A stretch of DNA of 64,000 nucleotides from Deferribacteres bacterium (GTDB lineage: Bacteria; Zhuqueibacterota; Zhuqueibacteria; Zhuqueibacterales; Geothermadaptataceae). Below, one piece after another: positions 51,064 to 60,054 of the stretch. The DNA lies in NCBI GenBank assembly GCA_020633675.1, contig JACKDE010000002.1:310001-374000 (forward strand), written 5' to 3'. Each line of letters starts with the position of its first letter. Positions within the stretch are counted from its first letter, which is position 1. Both the position numbers and the translations under genes were made by a program. The notes beneath the pieces are model-generated. The model saw only the letters and a program-made list of their open reading frames with translations. It was not told the DNA's origin and searched no databases.

Positions 51064-51095
51064 GCCTGCAGAATCGACCATTTTGCAGGCTTTTT
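51064..51095 (+). terminator. Terminator-like hairpin in the leader of the TolB-like lipoprotein gene
   Basis: GCCTGCA (51064-51070) and TGCAGGC (51084-51090) form a 7-bp stem with a 13-nt loop, followed by TTTTT. It points at the gene starting at 51129, with no plus-strand gene before it, so it may be an attenuator rather than an operon end. Confidence 0.4.
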
Positions 51096-51128
51096 CGGAT
51101 CGAAACCTGAAACAGGAAGGGAGCAATT

Positions 51129-52292
51129 GTGGTGTTGAAATTTTCGAAATGGGCCAGTCTTGCAGCGGTGTTTTTTGCGCTGGCGCAATTTGGCTGTGCC
51201 CCGGCTTCAAATGAGGACGGTGCTGCTGCAAGTTATGACCCGGCAGCCGATTCGCTGCGCTTTGCCGGCGAAGCGCATTTTCGCAATATTCGCCAGCTTA
51301 CATTTGGCGGCAACAATGCCGAGGCCTATTGGAGCTTTGATAGCAAACAACTCGTTTTTCAAAGCGACTGGGCCGATATCAATTCGCAAGGCTGCGATCA
51401 GATTTTTGTGATGAACGCGGATGGCTCGGCGCTGCCTGATGGTGCGATGTATCAATTGGCTTCGACAGGCAAAGGCCGCACGACCTGCAGTTACTTTTTG
51501 CCCGACGGCCGGGTGGTTTTTGCATCCACGCACAAAAGCGGCGAGGCCTGTCCACCGGAAGTGGCGCGCTCGGAAAACCGCTACGTTTGGCCTATCTACA
51601 CAAGCTATGATATCTACATTGGCGATGCTGATGGCAACAATATCGAGCCGCTGATTACCGGCGAAGGCTATGACGCCGAAGCAACGGTTTCCCCAGATGG
51701 CAAATACATCATCTATACCTCCACGCGCTCGGGCGATCTGGAATTGTGGCGCTATGAAATTGCGACCGGCGAAAATATTCAGCTCACTTCAGAGCTGGGT
51801 TACGATGGCGGGGCGTTTTTCTCCCGCGATTCGAAAAAAATTGTTTGGCGCGCCAGCCGGCCGCAGGGTGAAGAAGCGGAAGTGTATAAGAACCTGCTTT
51901 CGCAAAATCTGGTCGAGCCGAATGCACTGAACGTATTTGTCGCGGACATCGATGGCAAGAATGTCATGCAGGTCACCGATTTGCCGGGTGCCAACTGGGC
52001 GCCATTCTTCCATCCGGATGGTGAGCGCGTGTTGTTTTGCTCCAATTACGAATCAGTCGGCAAAGGTCGTCCAATTTTCGCAATTTACATGATTAACATC
52101 GATGGTACCGGTTTGAAAAAGATCGCCCATTCAGGCACGTTTGATGCGTTTCCAATGTTCTCTTACGATGGCAAAAAGATCGTTTTCGCTTCCAATCGCA
52201 ATGCTTCGCGCACACCGACGCGTGATACCAACGTGTTCGTGGCGGACTGGGTGGAAGAACCTGAAGAAGTCGATGTGAACTTCGGACAATAA
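51129..52292 (+). CDS. TolB/PD40 beta-propeller lipoprotein
   Basis: A 387-residue protein with a lipoprotein signal (AAVFFALAQFGCAP). The body is a beta-propeller with PD40-type repeats: NAEAYWSFDSKQLVFQSDWA, VSPDGKYIIYTSTRSGD, FSRDSKKIVWRASRP, FHPDGERVLFCSNYES, FSYDGKKIVFASNRNAS. There is no enzyme domain. The start is GTG 51129 (SD GGGAG); a second GTG follows directly. A terminator follows at 52390-52427. Likely an outer or inner membrane-attached sensor or binding protein; sequence features suggest relation to the PD40 repeats of the two large hydrolases divergently encoded upstream. Confidence 0.85.
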   Translation: MVLKFSKWASLAAVFFALAQFGCAPASNEDGAAASYDPAADSLRFAGEAHFRNIRQLTFGGNNAEAYWSFDSKQLVFQSDWADINSQGCDQIFVMNADGSALPDGAMYQLASTGKGRTTCSYFLPDGRVVFASTHKSGEACPPEVARSENRYVWPIYTSYDIYIGDADGNNIEPLITGEGYDAEATVSPDGKYIIYTSTRSGDLELWRYEIATGENIQLTSELGYDGGAFFSRDSKKIVWRASRPQGEEAEVYKNLLSQNLVEPNALNVFVADIDGKNVMQVTDLPGANWAPFFHPDGERVLFCSNYESVGKGRPIFAIYMINIDGTGLKKIAHSGTFDAFPMFSYDGKKIVFASNRNASRTPTRDTNVFVADWVEEPEEVDVNFGQ

Positions 52293-52389
52293 GATGCAAT
52301 TTGCTCATACGATCTGCAACTATTGATCTGGCGTTTAAAACAAATCTATGCAGAATGCGAGCGATAGCTGTATTACATGTAGACTTGAT

Positions 52390-52427
52390 AGCGGACAAGC
52401 TGAAAAGAAGGCTGTCCGCTTTTTTTA
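52390..52427 (+). terminator. Rho-independent terminator after the TolB-like lipoprotein
   Basis: AGCGGACA / TGTCCGCT stem (extended by GC/GC with a bulged A), loop TGAAAAGAAG, followed by TTTTTTTA. It lies ~100 bp after the stop and separates this gene from the polysaccharide locus. Confidence 0.88.
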
Positions 52428-52585
52428 TGACATGAATACCGCTGGCATGAAAAAGTCGCTGACCTCTCAAAATGACTGCATAGATCGACAGGCGTGCGCG
52501 CTGGTGAAACAGTTGACTTTTCAGCAAAAAATTCGTACGTTTGCTGCCTTTAATTAACAGAATGGTTTTTTGCGTGATAACAAAA

Positions 52586-53809
52586 ATGTCCCATCGAATC
52601 GCCTCGACGCTCTTTGTTCTCTTGCTTGCATTTGGACAAACGACACTGCTTTCGCAAGATGTGCGGGAGCGCTTGCCTGAAAGAACAATACCGGATGAAA
52701 GACAGGAGTTGCAGACTGTTGCACTCAAATCACAAGCGCTGGAAGGTGCGATCGATCCGGAAACCTATTTGGTCGGACCCGGTGACGCCTTCAATATTGA
52801 GCTTGAAGGTTTGCGGCAATACAATTCGGTTGTCACCGTGTCCCCGGAAGGCAAGCTGATCATACCAACCCTGGGCGTGTATGATGTTCAGGGCAAATCG
52901 GTGACGGAAGTACGGCGACTGGTGGCGGAAAAGGCCCGGTCAAAATTCGTTGGTGGACAGATCAAAATCAACCTTGTTGGTGTTCGGGATATTCGCGTGC
53001 ACGTAACGGGACAAGTCGCACAACCTGGCACCTATCAAGCCAAATCAGTTTATCGCATATCGGACGTGATCACCCTGGCCGGTGGTCTGAATAGCTGGGC
53101 AAATGCGCGTTCTATCGAATTACGCCGCGAAAATCAGCCAACGCAAGTCATCGATTATTATGCGTTCATGACCGAGGGAGAGCTTTCACAAAATGTGTTG
53201 GTCGATGGAGGTGATGTCGTCTATGTGCCATCTGTTTACGGTTCAGAAAATACAGTGCACCTTGAGGGGCGTGTACAGAATTCAGGGCTGCATGCCATCC
53301 ATGCGGGGGAGACAGCCGAGCGCTTTTTGTTTCGCATCAACGCTTTGCAGCAAAATTCAGATTTGAGCCGAGCGCAAGTCGTCCGAAGAGCTGAGTTGAC
53401 CGGTGAAGAGCAAATTTTTTCAATTTTCAGCGAAGATGGCGACAATGGCAAAAGCATCACCCTGCAGCAGGGTGACATCATTCGCGTACCGGCGGTTCAG
53501 GACAGCGTTTATGTGCAGGGAGATTGCTTGCGGCCCGGCCCTTATCCATATCAGCCGGGCTGGCGCAGCCGTGACTATGCCGGATTGGCTGGCGCCAAGG
53601 AAACTGCAGTTTCACCGAAGGGCTTTCAGGTCCTGCGGTCGCGCAATAATCAAAAGTTGAAAGGCGCGGATGTGCCGGTGGAGCGCGGCGATACCATCAT
53701 AATCCCTTCCACGACCCGCAGAAAAATCGGCGAATACATCAGCATTGTGGCCCAGCTCGCTTCGATTTCCTATTTTATTATCATCATCCGCCAGGAGGTC
53801 AATAAGTAG
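52586..53809 (+). CDS. Polysaccharide export outer-membrane protein (Wza-like, SLBB domains)
   Basis: A 407-residue protein with a Sec signal (IASTLFVLLLAFGQTTLLSQ). The N-terminal poly_export domain (YLVGPGDAFNIELEGL, VSPEGKLIIPTLGVYDVQGKS) is followed by SLBB-type beta-grasp domains (VHVTGQVAQPGTYQ, VHLEGRVQNSGLH, VYVQGDCLRPGPYPY) and a C-terminal hydrophobic segment (IVAQLASISYFIIIIR). It forms the export channel for exopolysaccharide. Start ATG 52586 leaves a normal signal; ATG 52562 is an alternative; neither has a clear SD. First gene of the locus; no lipobox is visible, which differs from E. coli Wza. Confidence 0.9.
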   Translation: MSHRIASTLFVLLLAFGQTTLLSQDVRERLPERTIPDERQELQTVALKSQALEGAIDPETYLVGPGDAFNIELEGLRQYNSVVTVSPEGKLIIPTLGVYDVQGKSVTEVRRLVAEKARSKFVGGQIKINLVGVRDIRVHVTGQVAQPGTYQAKSVYRISDVITLAGGLNSWANARSIELRRENQPTQVIDYYAFMTEGELSQNVLVDGGDVVYVPSVYGSENTVHLEGRVQNSGLHAIHAGETAERFLFRINALQQNSDLSRAQVVRRAELTGEEQIFSIFSEDGDNGKSITLQQGDIIRVPAVQDSVYVQGDCLRPGPYPYQPGWRSRDYAGLAGAKETAVSPKGFQVLRSRNNQKLKGADVPVERGDTIIIPSTTRRKIGEYISIVAQLASISYFIIIIRQEVNK

Positions 53810-53810
53810 C

Positions 53811-55037
53811 ATGCAGCAGCATCCCGTCAGAAAAGAGTATGGCTTTTTGGACTATTTTATCGCGCTGCTAAAGTGGCGGAAATGGTTGCTGATCAATTTT
53901 TTTGGCGTTGGCATCATCGCTGCAGTCATTTCGCTATTTCTGCCAAAGTGGTATCTTTCGAGTTCCACACTCATGCCACCTCAGCAGGATTCCGGGCTGC
54001 TGGGCCTGTCGCGCATGATCAGCAGCATACCAATGGGTGGACTTGGGCTGGATTTTCTGAAAGGCGGTGATATCAGCTATACCTACATGGCCATCCTGCA
54101 AAGCCGCACCGTGCTGGATCGTTTGATCGATGATTTTGGTTTGCTCGATATGTATGAGTTTAAAGAAAACGAACGCGATAAAGCGCGAAAAGCGGTCAAG
54201 GCGAACCTCGATTTCAATCTCGATAAAGAAGGCACCATCACCATCAGTGTGCTCGACAAAGATCCGCAACGAGCCGCTGACATGGCCAATGCTCTGGTCA
54301 GCTATCTCGACAGCCTGAATGTGATTTTAAATGTGGAGAAAGCCCGCAACAACCGTCAGTTTATCGAAAATCGTTTTACCGAAAACAAGCTGGATTTGAA
54401 GAAAGCTGAGGAAGGATTAAAAGCCTTTCAGGAAAAATATGGCGCCATCGCTTTGCCTGCGCAGGCCGAAGCAGCGATTCAGGGGGCTGCTGAGTTGCAG
54501 GCGCAAATTATCGCTGAACAGGTCGAGCTCGGTGTGAAGAAAAAATATCTTTCCGCAAGCCATGAGGAAGTTATTCAGAGCCAGAACAAGCTCAACGAAT
54601 TGCAAAAAAGGCTCTCCGAAATGCAATACGGCGTCAAATCGGCTTCGACAAACGGCGATGCGCATAAACCTGATATTTTGCCGCCGCTTGCCGAAGTCCC
54701 GGAGATGGGGCTGCAATACGCCCGCCTGCTGCGCGAGCTGGAAGTGCAGAAAACGCTGTACGAATTGTTGATTCAGCAATATGAGCTGGCCAAAATCGAA
54801 GAGGCTAAAACCATTCCGACGGTGCAGGTGCTTGACCGTGCGATTCCGGCAGAGCGCAAAACCAAACCCAAGCGTTCGCTGATCGTTATTTTTGCCGCCC
54901 TCTCCACCACATTCGTGATGATTCTGTTTTTGCTTTTGATCGAACGCATCCGTTTGTTGCAAGCCGAAGACCCGGATCGCCATGCTAAACTGGCGCGTGT
55001 GCTGCCGGGCCTGAAAGCGCCGGAAGACAAAGCCTGA
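53811..55037 (+). CDS. Wzz/GNVR-domain chain-length determinant
   Basis: A 408-residue inner-membrane protein. The N-terminal helix LINFFGVGIIAAVISLFL and C-terminal helix IVIFAALSTTFVMILFLLLI enclose a periplasmic region: the Wzz domain (STLMPPQQDSGLLG, TYMAILQSRTVLDRLI), long coiled coils at ~170-290, and a GNVR-type element near 320 (LRELEVQKTLYELLIQQYELAKIEEA). Unlike BY-kinases there is no C-terminal cytoplasmic tyrosine kinase domain. It regulates polymer length with Wzy. It starts one base after the export gene stop; AGGAGG lies 12 bases before. Confidence 0.9.
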   Translation: MQQHPVRKEYGFLDYFIALLKWRKWLLINFFGVGIIAAVISLFLPKWYLSSSTLMPPQQDSGLLGLSRMISSIPMGGLGLDFLKGGDISYTYMAILQSRTVLDRLIDDFGLLDMYEFKENERDKARKAVKANLDFNLDKEGTITISVLDKDPQRAADMANALVSYLDSLNVILNVEKARNNRQFIENRFTENKLDLKKAEEGLKAFQEKYGAIALPAQAEAAIQGAAELQAQIIAEQVELGVKKKYLSASHEEVIQSQNKLNELQKRLSEMQYGVKSASTNGDAHKPDILPPLAEVPEMGLQYARLLRELEVQKTLYELLIQQYELAKIEEAKTIPTVQVLDRAIPAERKTKPKRSLIVIFAALSTTFVMILFLLLIERIRLLQAEDPDRHAKLARVLPGLKAPEDKA

Positions 55038-55076
55038 TTTTTCTCCATCCATCATAGAAAAAATCTGCATTAAATC

Positions 55077-56474
55077 ATGACCAGCCACCCGTCACAAACC
55101 ATCGAAAATCCGTTCAAAATCCCCGCCGTTTTCATTAGCGCCCTGCTGATTGTGCAGGCGCTCGTCCTGCTGGTCTCACTTGAGTTTCCGATCGAAGTGT
55201 TTGCCGGCCTGATTGGCGTGGTTGTGCTTTTTTTGCTTTTCAGCAATCTTTTCGTTGGCTTGTGCGTGATTATCCTGATGCATTTTCTGGTGTTGCGTGG
55301 TTCGGAGGGCATCAGCATCGGTGAAGTGATTTTTGCGCTGTGCTTTTTTGGATATCTGTTGCAGTGGTTCTTTCACAAATTTTTTATAGATCGGTCGCGC
55401 TTGCTGATCATGCCTGCTGATTTTGCACTTGCCGGTTTTCTGATGCTATGTGTATTTTCCATCGTTCCAGCCTTTTTGCAGCAAAATGAAATGCTGAAAT
55501 GGCTGCGGGAATTGCTGCCGTTTTTCACGCTGCTGCTGGTTTTTCCGCTGCGGGAGTTGGCCAATACGCCCCGGCGGATGAAAATCATTGTCGCCTGCTT
55601 TGTGTTGCTGGGCGTTGCGGTTGCGATCGATAATTTGCTCGCCTATCGCGACGCTGCGTCATCCGTCACCTATTTGTGGGAACTGAAATCGTCACGCAAA
55701 GCATTGAACGCGCCGATGTTTACCGGTATCATCATCGTCGCCAGCGCCTTTTTTGTGATGGTCAGATCGTTCCGAACGCGCATGCTGGCATTAATGGCCA
55801 TCGTGGTTTTTACTGCTGCCCTGGTCATCACCTTCACACGAGGCTACTGGCTGGCAACGGTCATCGGTGTGGCGACATTTTTTGTGCTGATTCCGGTTGC
55901 GCAAAAAATGCGAATGGGCATGTATTTCAGTGCTTTTGTGCTGCTTTTTGCCGGAGCGGTGGTGCTGTTTTTTGGTGATCTGGCCAACTTTATTTGGGAT
56001 GCTGTTGGAGAGCGTTTTCTCTCGGTTGGTGAAGCTGGCAAAGACTTGTCCTTGCTCAACCGCATGGCCGAGGCGAAATATGTTCTGTCGCAAATTGCCA
56101 TCAACCCGGTGGTCGGCTACGGACTCGGAAAAACATTTAAATATCCGGCGATTATTCCCTACGAGTTTCCAACCTGGTATGTTCACAATACCATCTTGTT
56201 TGTCTGGTTCAAAGTCGGTTTGCCCGGCTTGTTGTGCCTGCTTACCTTCGCTGGTGCGACCTTCGTGCAGGGACTGCGTGTGTTCCGCATGAGCAGCAAT
56301 GCTTTTAGCAAAACGCTCTCTGTCGGGCTGATCGCCTGTTTTGTTGCGCTGGTTTTCGTTTCGTTTTCCTCTCCGCAGCTTCTGGAGCGCGATTCGGCAC
56401 TGCTGATTGCCCTGCTGACCGGACTGATTCAAGCGGAATGGCTCAAACTGCAGGCAAACCATGATGCCGCCTGA
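55077..56474 (+). CDS. O-antigen ligase/polymerase family (Wzy_C) membrane protein
   Basis: A 465-residue protein with about 12 membrane helices. The central large periplasmic loop, following FTRGYWLATVIGVATFFVLIP, contains the Wzy_C-type pattern GERFLSVG, LLNRMAEAKYVLSQIAINPVVGYGLG and WYVHNTILFVWFKVGLPG. It probably polymerises lipid-linked repeat units into exopolysaccharide. The context (Wza, Wzz, Wzx, GTs) favours polymerase over O-antigen ligase. The 3' end overlaps the flippase gene by 14 bp. Confidence 0.87.
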   Translation: MTSHPSQTIENPFKIPAVFISALLIVQALVLLVSLEFPIEVFAGLIGVVVLFLLFSNLFVGLCVIILMHFLVLRGSEGISIGEVIFALCFFGYLLQWFFHKFFIDRSRLLIMPADFALAGFLMLCVFSIVPAFLQQNEMLKWLRELLPFFTLLLVFPLRELANTPRRMKIIVACFVLLGVAVAIDNLLAYRDAASSVTYLWELKSSRKALNAPMFTGIIIVASAFFVMVRSFRTRMLALMAIVVFTAALVITFTRGYWLATVIGVATFFVLIPVAQKMRMGMYFSAFVLLFAGAVVLFFGDLANFIWDAVGERFLSVGEAGKDLSLLNRMAEAKYVLSQIAINPVVGYGLGKTFKYPAIIPYEFPTWYVHNTILFVWFKVGLPGLLCLLTFAGATFVQGLRVFRMSSNAFSKTLSVGLIACFVALVFVSFSSPQLLERDSALLIALLTGLIQAEWLKLQANHDAA

Positions 56475-57933
56475 AAATCGTGACAAGGCAACGCTGACCC
56501 GCCAAATCTTCAAGAATTCTTCCATCGTTCTGTTTGGACAAGCCCTCTCCCTGCTCGCTAATCTTGCCGTGACTGTGATGATGGCCCGCTATCTCGGCGA
56601 TGCTGGCTTTGGTGTTTTTTCATATGGTCTGGTGTTCGCGAGCTTCTTTGCGCTGATCGCTGATTTTGGCATGAAGCCGATCATCGTGCGCGAGCTGGCG
56701 CGTGATCACTGGCAGCCGGAAGCATTTCTCGGCGCCGCGGTGGTTATGCGTTTTGTGCTTGCCGTGCTGGCGATTGTTGCGACTGTTGTTGCCTCGATAA
56801 TTGCGGGCTATAATGGACAGTACCTGACCGTCATCGGTTTATTGTCGCTCAATATTGTTTTCTCCTCCAAATTGTCAACGTTTCGTGTCACATTCGAGAC
56901 GCCGTTCAACGCCGACATCGATATGTTTTGGCCGATGGTGTTGCGCTTCCTTGACAGCATATTGGCTGCAATTCTGATCTTTCTTTGCGTGCGTTTCTCG
57001 GCATCACTTGAAATGGTGGTTGCGGCGTTTGTGCTTTCCAGTGCGCCCGGCATGTTGATCAATGTCATCTTGGCGTTTCGCAAGCGCCCCTGGATATGGC
57101 AGCTCGATTGGGAAATCGTGCAGTATCTGCTTAAAGAGTCCCTACCGATTTGTTTGTACACGATTTTAGTGACATTTTTGGCCGGCATCGATGTCTTTAT
57201 GTTGAAAGCGTTGTCAGGAGAAGAAGCCGTTGGCCTCTATTCAGCCGCGAAGCGCCTCACCACTCCAATGCAATTCATCCCGCACGCGATTGTTATTTCG
57301 TTGTTCCCGATTTTTTCCCGCTCTCATGTGAAGGCAGATAGCGGTGTAGAGCGCGCTTTTCAACTTGGATTCAAGCTCATTTTGCTGCTTGGTTTGGCCT
57401 TTGCGATGACCACGGCACTGATGTCGCAGAAAATTGTCGATCTGCTTTATACTGCAGAATTTTCAACATCGGCTCAACCGCTGGCTTTGCTGATGTGGAG
57501 CATTGTTTTCATGTTTCTCAATTTCTATTTTATTGAAATATTGACTTCAGCTAACTTGCAGAAGGCATCATTCTACGTCGCTGCCGTTATGCTGTTGTTG
57601 AATGTACCCGCAAATTTTTTGTTGATTCCGAACTACGGCATCATCGGCGCAGCCCAGGCGCGGCTGCTCGCTTATGCGGTGGGATCGGCGATGTTGGTTT
57701 GTTTTGTACAGAAAAAATATCGCTTCCCGGAAGTAGGATTTTGGGTACGAATGGCTTTTGTTGCGGTGATTTTTATGGCGATAGGTCACTTGCTGCTGAA
57801 GTCTGTTCCCGTCGTTGCCGCATTGGTTGTATCTGTGCTGCTTTTTTCCGTGCTGGTGCTGGCGTCGGGCGTCTTTCGTCCGGATGAGCGCGCTACATTT
57901 TTAGCCATATTTCACAAAAAAAGCGGGGAATAG
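56461..57933 (+). CDS. Oligosaccharide flippase (Wzx-like, MOP superfamily)
   Basis: A 490-residue membrane protein with about 14 helices. The N-terminus TLTRQIFKNSSIVLFGQALSLLAN and the following ARYLGDAGFGVFSYGLVFASFFALIADFGM are typical of polysaccharide_synt (Wzx) proteins. Later segments LSGEEAVGLYSAAKRLTTP and NYGIIGAAQARLLAY support the call. It flips undecaprenyl-linked repeat units to the periplasm. It overlaps the end of the Wzy-like gene by 14 bp, so they are coupled. Confidence 0.92.
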   Translation: MMPPENRDKATLTRQIFKNSSIVLFGQALSLLANLAVTVMMARYLGDAGFGVFSYGLVFASFFALIADFGMKPIIVRELARDHWQPEAFLGAAVVMRFVLAVLAIVATVVASIIAGYNGQYLTVIGLLSLNIVFSSKLSTFRVTFETPFNADIDMFWPMVLRFLDSILAAILIFLCVRFSASLEMVVAAFVLSSAPGMLINVILAFRKRPWIWQLDWEIVQYLLKESLPICLYTILVTFLAGIDVFMLKALSGEEAVGLYSAAKRLTTPMQFIPHAIVISLFPIFSRSHVKADSGVERAFQLGFKLILLLGLAFAMTTALMSQKIVDLLYTAEFSTSAQPLALLMWSIVFMFLNFYFIEILTSANLQKASFYVAAVMLLLNVPANFLLIPNYGIIGAAQARLLAYAVGSAMLVCFVQKKYRFPEVGFWVRMAFVAVIFMAIGHLLLKSVPVVAALVVSVLLFSVLVLASGVFRPDERATFLAIFHKKSGE

Positions 57934-58101
57934 CCGAAAAATTAGCACAGAATGCGATGGTGCCACCCATGCTGAAGCACGAAAATGCCAGATGACTTTA
58001 AAATGAACCGTCTTGTGGCTGCCATTTAATTCATTGCGAAAGTGGCGGCATTGTGTTATTTTCTGCTTCAAAAATTGTGAGTCTATTCCGAAAAGCAGCC
58101 C

Positions 58102-59088
58102 GTGAAACTCTCCATTATTATTATCAATTTCAACACCCGTGCGCTTTTGCAAGCCTGCCTGCAATCCGTTTTTGAGCAAACAAAAAGTTTCGATTTTGAA
58201 GTGATCGTTGTCGATAACGGCTCATCCGATGACAGCCGCGAGATGTTGGCGCAGCACTTTCCACAAGTGCGCACCATTTTCAATATCGATAATCTCGGTT
58301 TCGCGGCGGCTAACAACCAGGGCATCCAACAGGCACAAGGCGAATTTGTTTTGCTGCTCAACTCCGACACCGAAATTCTCGATCGCGCCATAGATAAAAC
58401 CGTCGCCTTTCTCGATACCCATCCTCACATTGGCATCGCAGGCTGCAAATTGTTGAACAGCGATGGCAGTCTGCAACCGTCCTGTGAGCATTTCCCGAAG
58501 CCGCGGGACTATTTTTTTGAGAGCCTTTACCTGGATCGCCTTTTCCCCAAAAATAAATTTATCGGGCATTTTCACCTTACCTGGTTTGACTACAGCCGCA
58601 CCATTCAGGTCGATCAGGTGATGGGCGCCTTTTTGCTGATTCGCAGATCGGTGATCGAACAGATCGGCTTGATGGATGAATCCTTCTTTTTCTATGCCGA
58701 AGAATCGGATTGGTGTTGGCGGGCGAAGCAGGCAGGATGGCAGGTCTGTTTTTTTCATGACGCGCAGGTCATTCATCACTGCGGCAGCAGCGCAGATGCG
58801 ATTTCTGCGAAAATGCTGGTACAGTTGCATGAGAGTCGAAATCGTTTTTATCGCAAGCATCATCGCCCGGGAACGGCATCGCTGGCGCGGCTTTTCATGA
58901 TGAAAGGAGCATTCATTCGGTTTTTTCTTTGGGGATTCTTGGCGATTTTCTATACATTGTCGTTTCAAAAAAATGCGCGAGCTGCAGCCAAAAAATGCAG
59001 GTCATTTGCTGTGGTCGTCAGCTGGTATGTGGGGCTGGTCAAATCTGAAGGCCAGAAGCGTCTGCGCAGAATCAGCAAGAATCAGTAA
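58102..59088 (+). CDS. Family 2 glycosyltransferase (rhamnosyltransferase-like)
   Basis: A 328-residue GT-A enzyme. IIIINFNTRALLQACL and VVDNGSSDDS start the Rossmann-like domain; LLLNSDTEI gives the metal-binding DxD-type site; FLLIRRSVIEQIGLMDESFFFY and SDWCWRAKQAGW are typical of the WbbL/dTDP-rhamnosyl group. C-terminal hydrophobic patch (FIRFFLWGFLAIFYTL) may attach it to the membrane. The start is GTG 58102. A gap of 168 bp precedes it and 6 bp separates it from the next gene. It should add one sugar of the repeat unit; donor sugar unknown. Confidence 0.9.
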   Translation: MKLSIIIINFNTRALLQACLQSVFEQTKSFDFEVIVVDNGSSDDSREMLAQHFPQVRTIFNIDNLGFAAANNQGIQQAQGEFVLLLNSDTEILDRAIDKTVAFLDTHPHIGIAGCKLLNSDGSLQPSCEHFPKPRDYFFESLYLDRLFPKNKFIGHFHLTWFDYSRTIQVDQVMGAFLLIRRSVIEQIGLMDESFFFYAEESDWCWRAKQAGWQVCFFHDAQVIHHCGSSADAISAKMLVQLHESRNRFYRKHHRPGTASLARLFMMKGAFIRFFLWGFLAIFYTLSFQKNARAAAKKCRSFAVVVSWYVGLVKSEGQKRLRRISKNQ

Positions 59089-59094
59089 ACAAAA

Positions 59095-60033
59095 ATGCAA
59101 TATCCTTCTATCAGCATCGCGATTTTAACCTATAAGCGCCAGGATATGTTGGTGCAGGCGATCGAAACGGCACTGCAGCAGGACTACCCCGATTTTGAAG
59201 TGCTGGTGATCGACAACCATTCCGAAGATGGCACACCTGCGCTTCTCGCCGATAAGTTTTCCGATGTTCGCTGCATTGCATTGAATCAAAATATGGGGGC
59301 GGCCGCGCGCAACGCCGGTTTTGAGCACGCGCGCGGCGAAATCATCGTCACGCTCGATAACGATGTGTTTTTTCACTCCACAAATGAATTGCAGCAAGTC
59401 GCGGCATATTTCCAGCAAAACGAAGATGTTGGTTGTATCACATTCAAGATTTTGCAGCCGGACGGTAAGACATTGAGCTCGCGCGACTGGTTCCATCCGT
59501 GCAAGGCTGACGATTTCGCGGATAAGCGATTTAACACCTATTATATCGCGGAGGGCGCAAGCGCATTTTTGAAACAGGCCATTGCAAAAACGGATGGCTA
59601 TGACGAAGATTTTTTTCTTGGGCATGAGGGGCTGGATGTCGCGCTCAAGCTTTTTCAGGCAGGATTTAAAATTGAATACTGTCCGGCAGTGACTGTTTGC
59701 CATCACGCTGCCCTGGCCACGCGGACTTCCTGGCGGCCCTATTATTACAACACGCGTAACTACTTTTTGCTGTGGTTCAAGTTTTTCCGGATGGGATTAG
59801 GGCTGCAATTTCTGCTGCCGCGCATCGCAATGCATGGGATTTTTGCGCTGCGCACCGGCACGTTTTTGTACTACCTGCGCGGCCTGTATGCCGGTCTTCG
59901 TGATGGCCGGAAAAAGCTGCACGAGAGAACCGCGATGACGCGCCAAAATGAACAATTTTTCAGACAAATGCTGGCCCAGCATCCCGGCTTTTTACAATGG
60001 TTGAAGCGCCATAAAGACAAGCCGCAAGTCTGA
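59095..60033 (+). CDS. Family 2 glycosyltransferase
   Basis: A 312-residue GT2 enzyme: ISIAILTYKRQDMLVQAI, VIDNHSEDGTPAL, the DxD-type site LDNDVFFHS, and YDEDFFLGHEGLDVALKLFQAGF. It has a hydrophobic C-terminal part (GIFALRTGTFLYYLRGLYAG). Related in type to the preceding enzyme but not a close copy. It adds another sugar of the exopolysaccharide unit; donor and acceptor unknown. Confidence 0.9.
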   Translation: MQYPSISIAILTYKRQDMLVQAIETALQQDYPDFEVLVIDNHSEDGTPALLADKFSDVRCIALNQNMGAAARNAGFEHARGEIIVTLDNDVFFHSTNELQQVAAYFQQNEDVGCITFKILQPDGKTLSSRDWFHPCKADDFADKRFNTYYIAEGASAFLKQAIAKTDGYDEDFFLGHEGLDVALKLFQAGFKIEYCPAVTVCHHAALATRTSWRPYYYNTRNYFLLWFKFFRMGLGLQFLLPRIAMHGIFALRTGTFLYYLRGLYAGLRDGRKKLHERTAMTRQNEQFFRQMLAQHPGFLQWLKRHKDKPQV

Positions 60034-60054
60034 TTCAGTTGGCTGGTTGTCGTT

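Noticed and set aside
52348..52557. 69-codon plus-strand frame before the export gene
   Set aside because: It spans the terminator hairpin at 52390-52427 and has no SD or motif.
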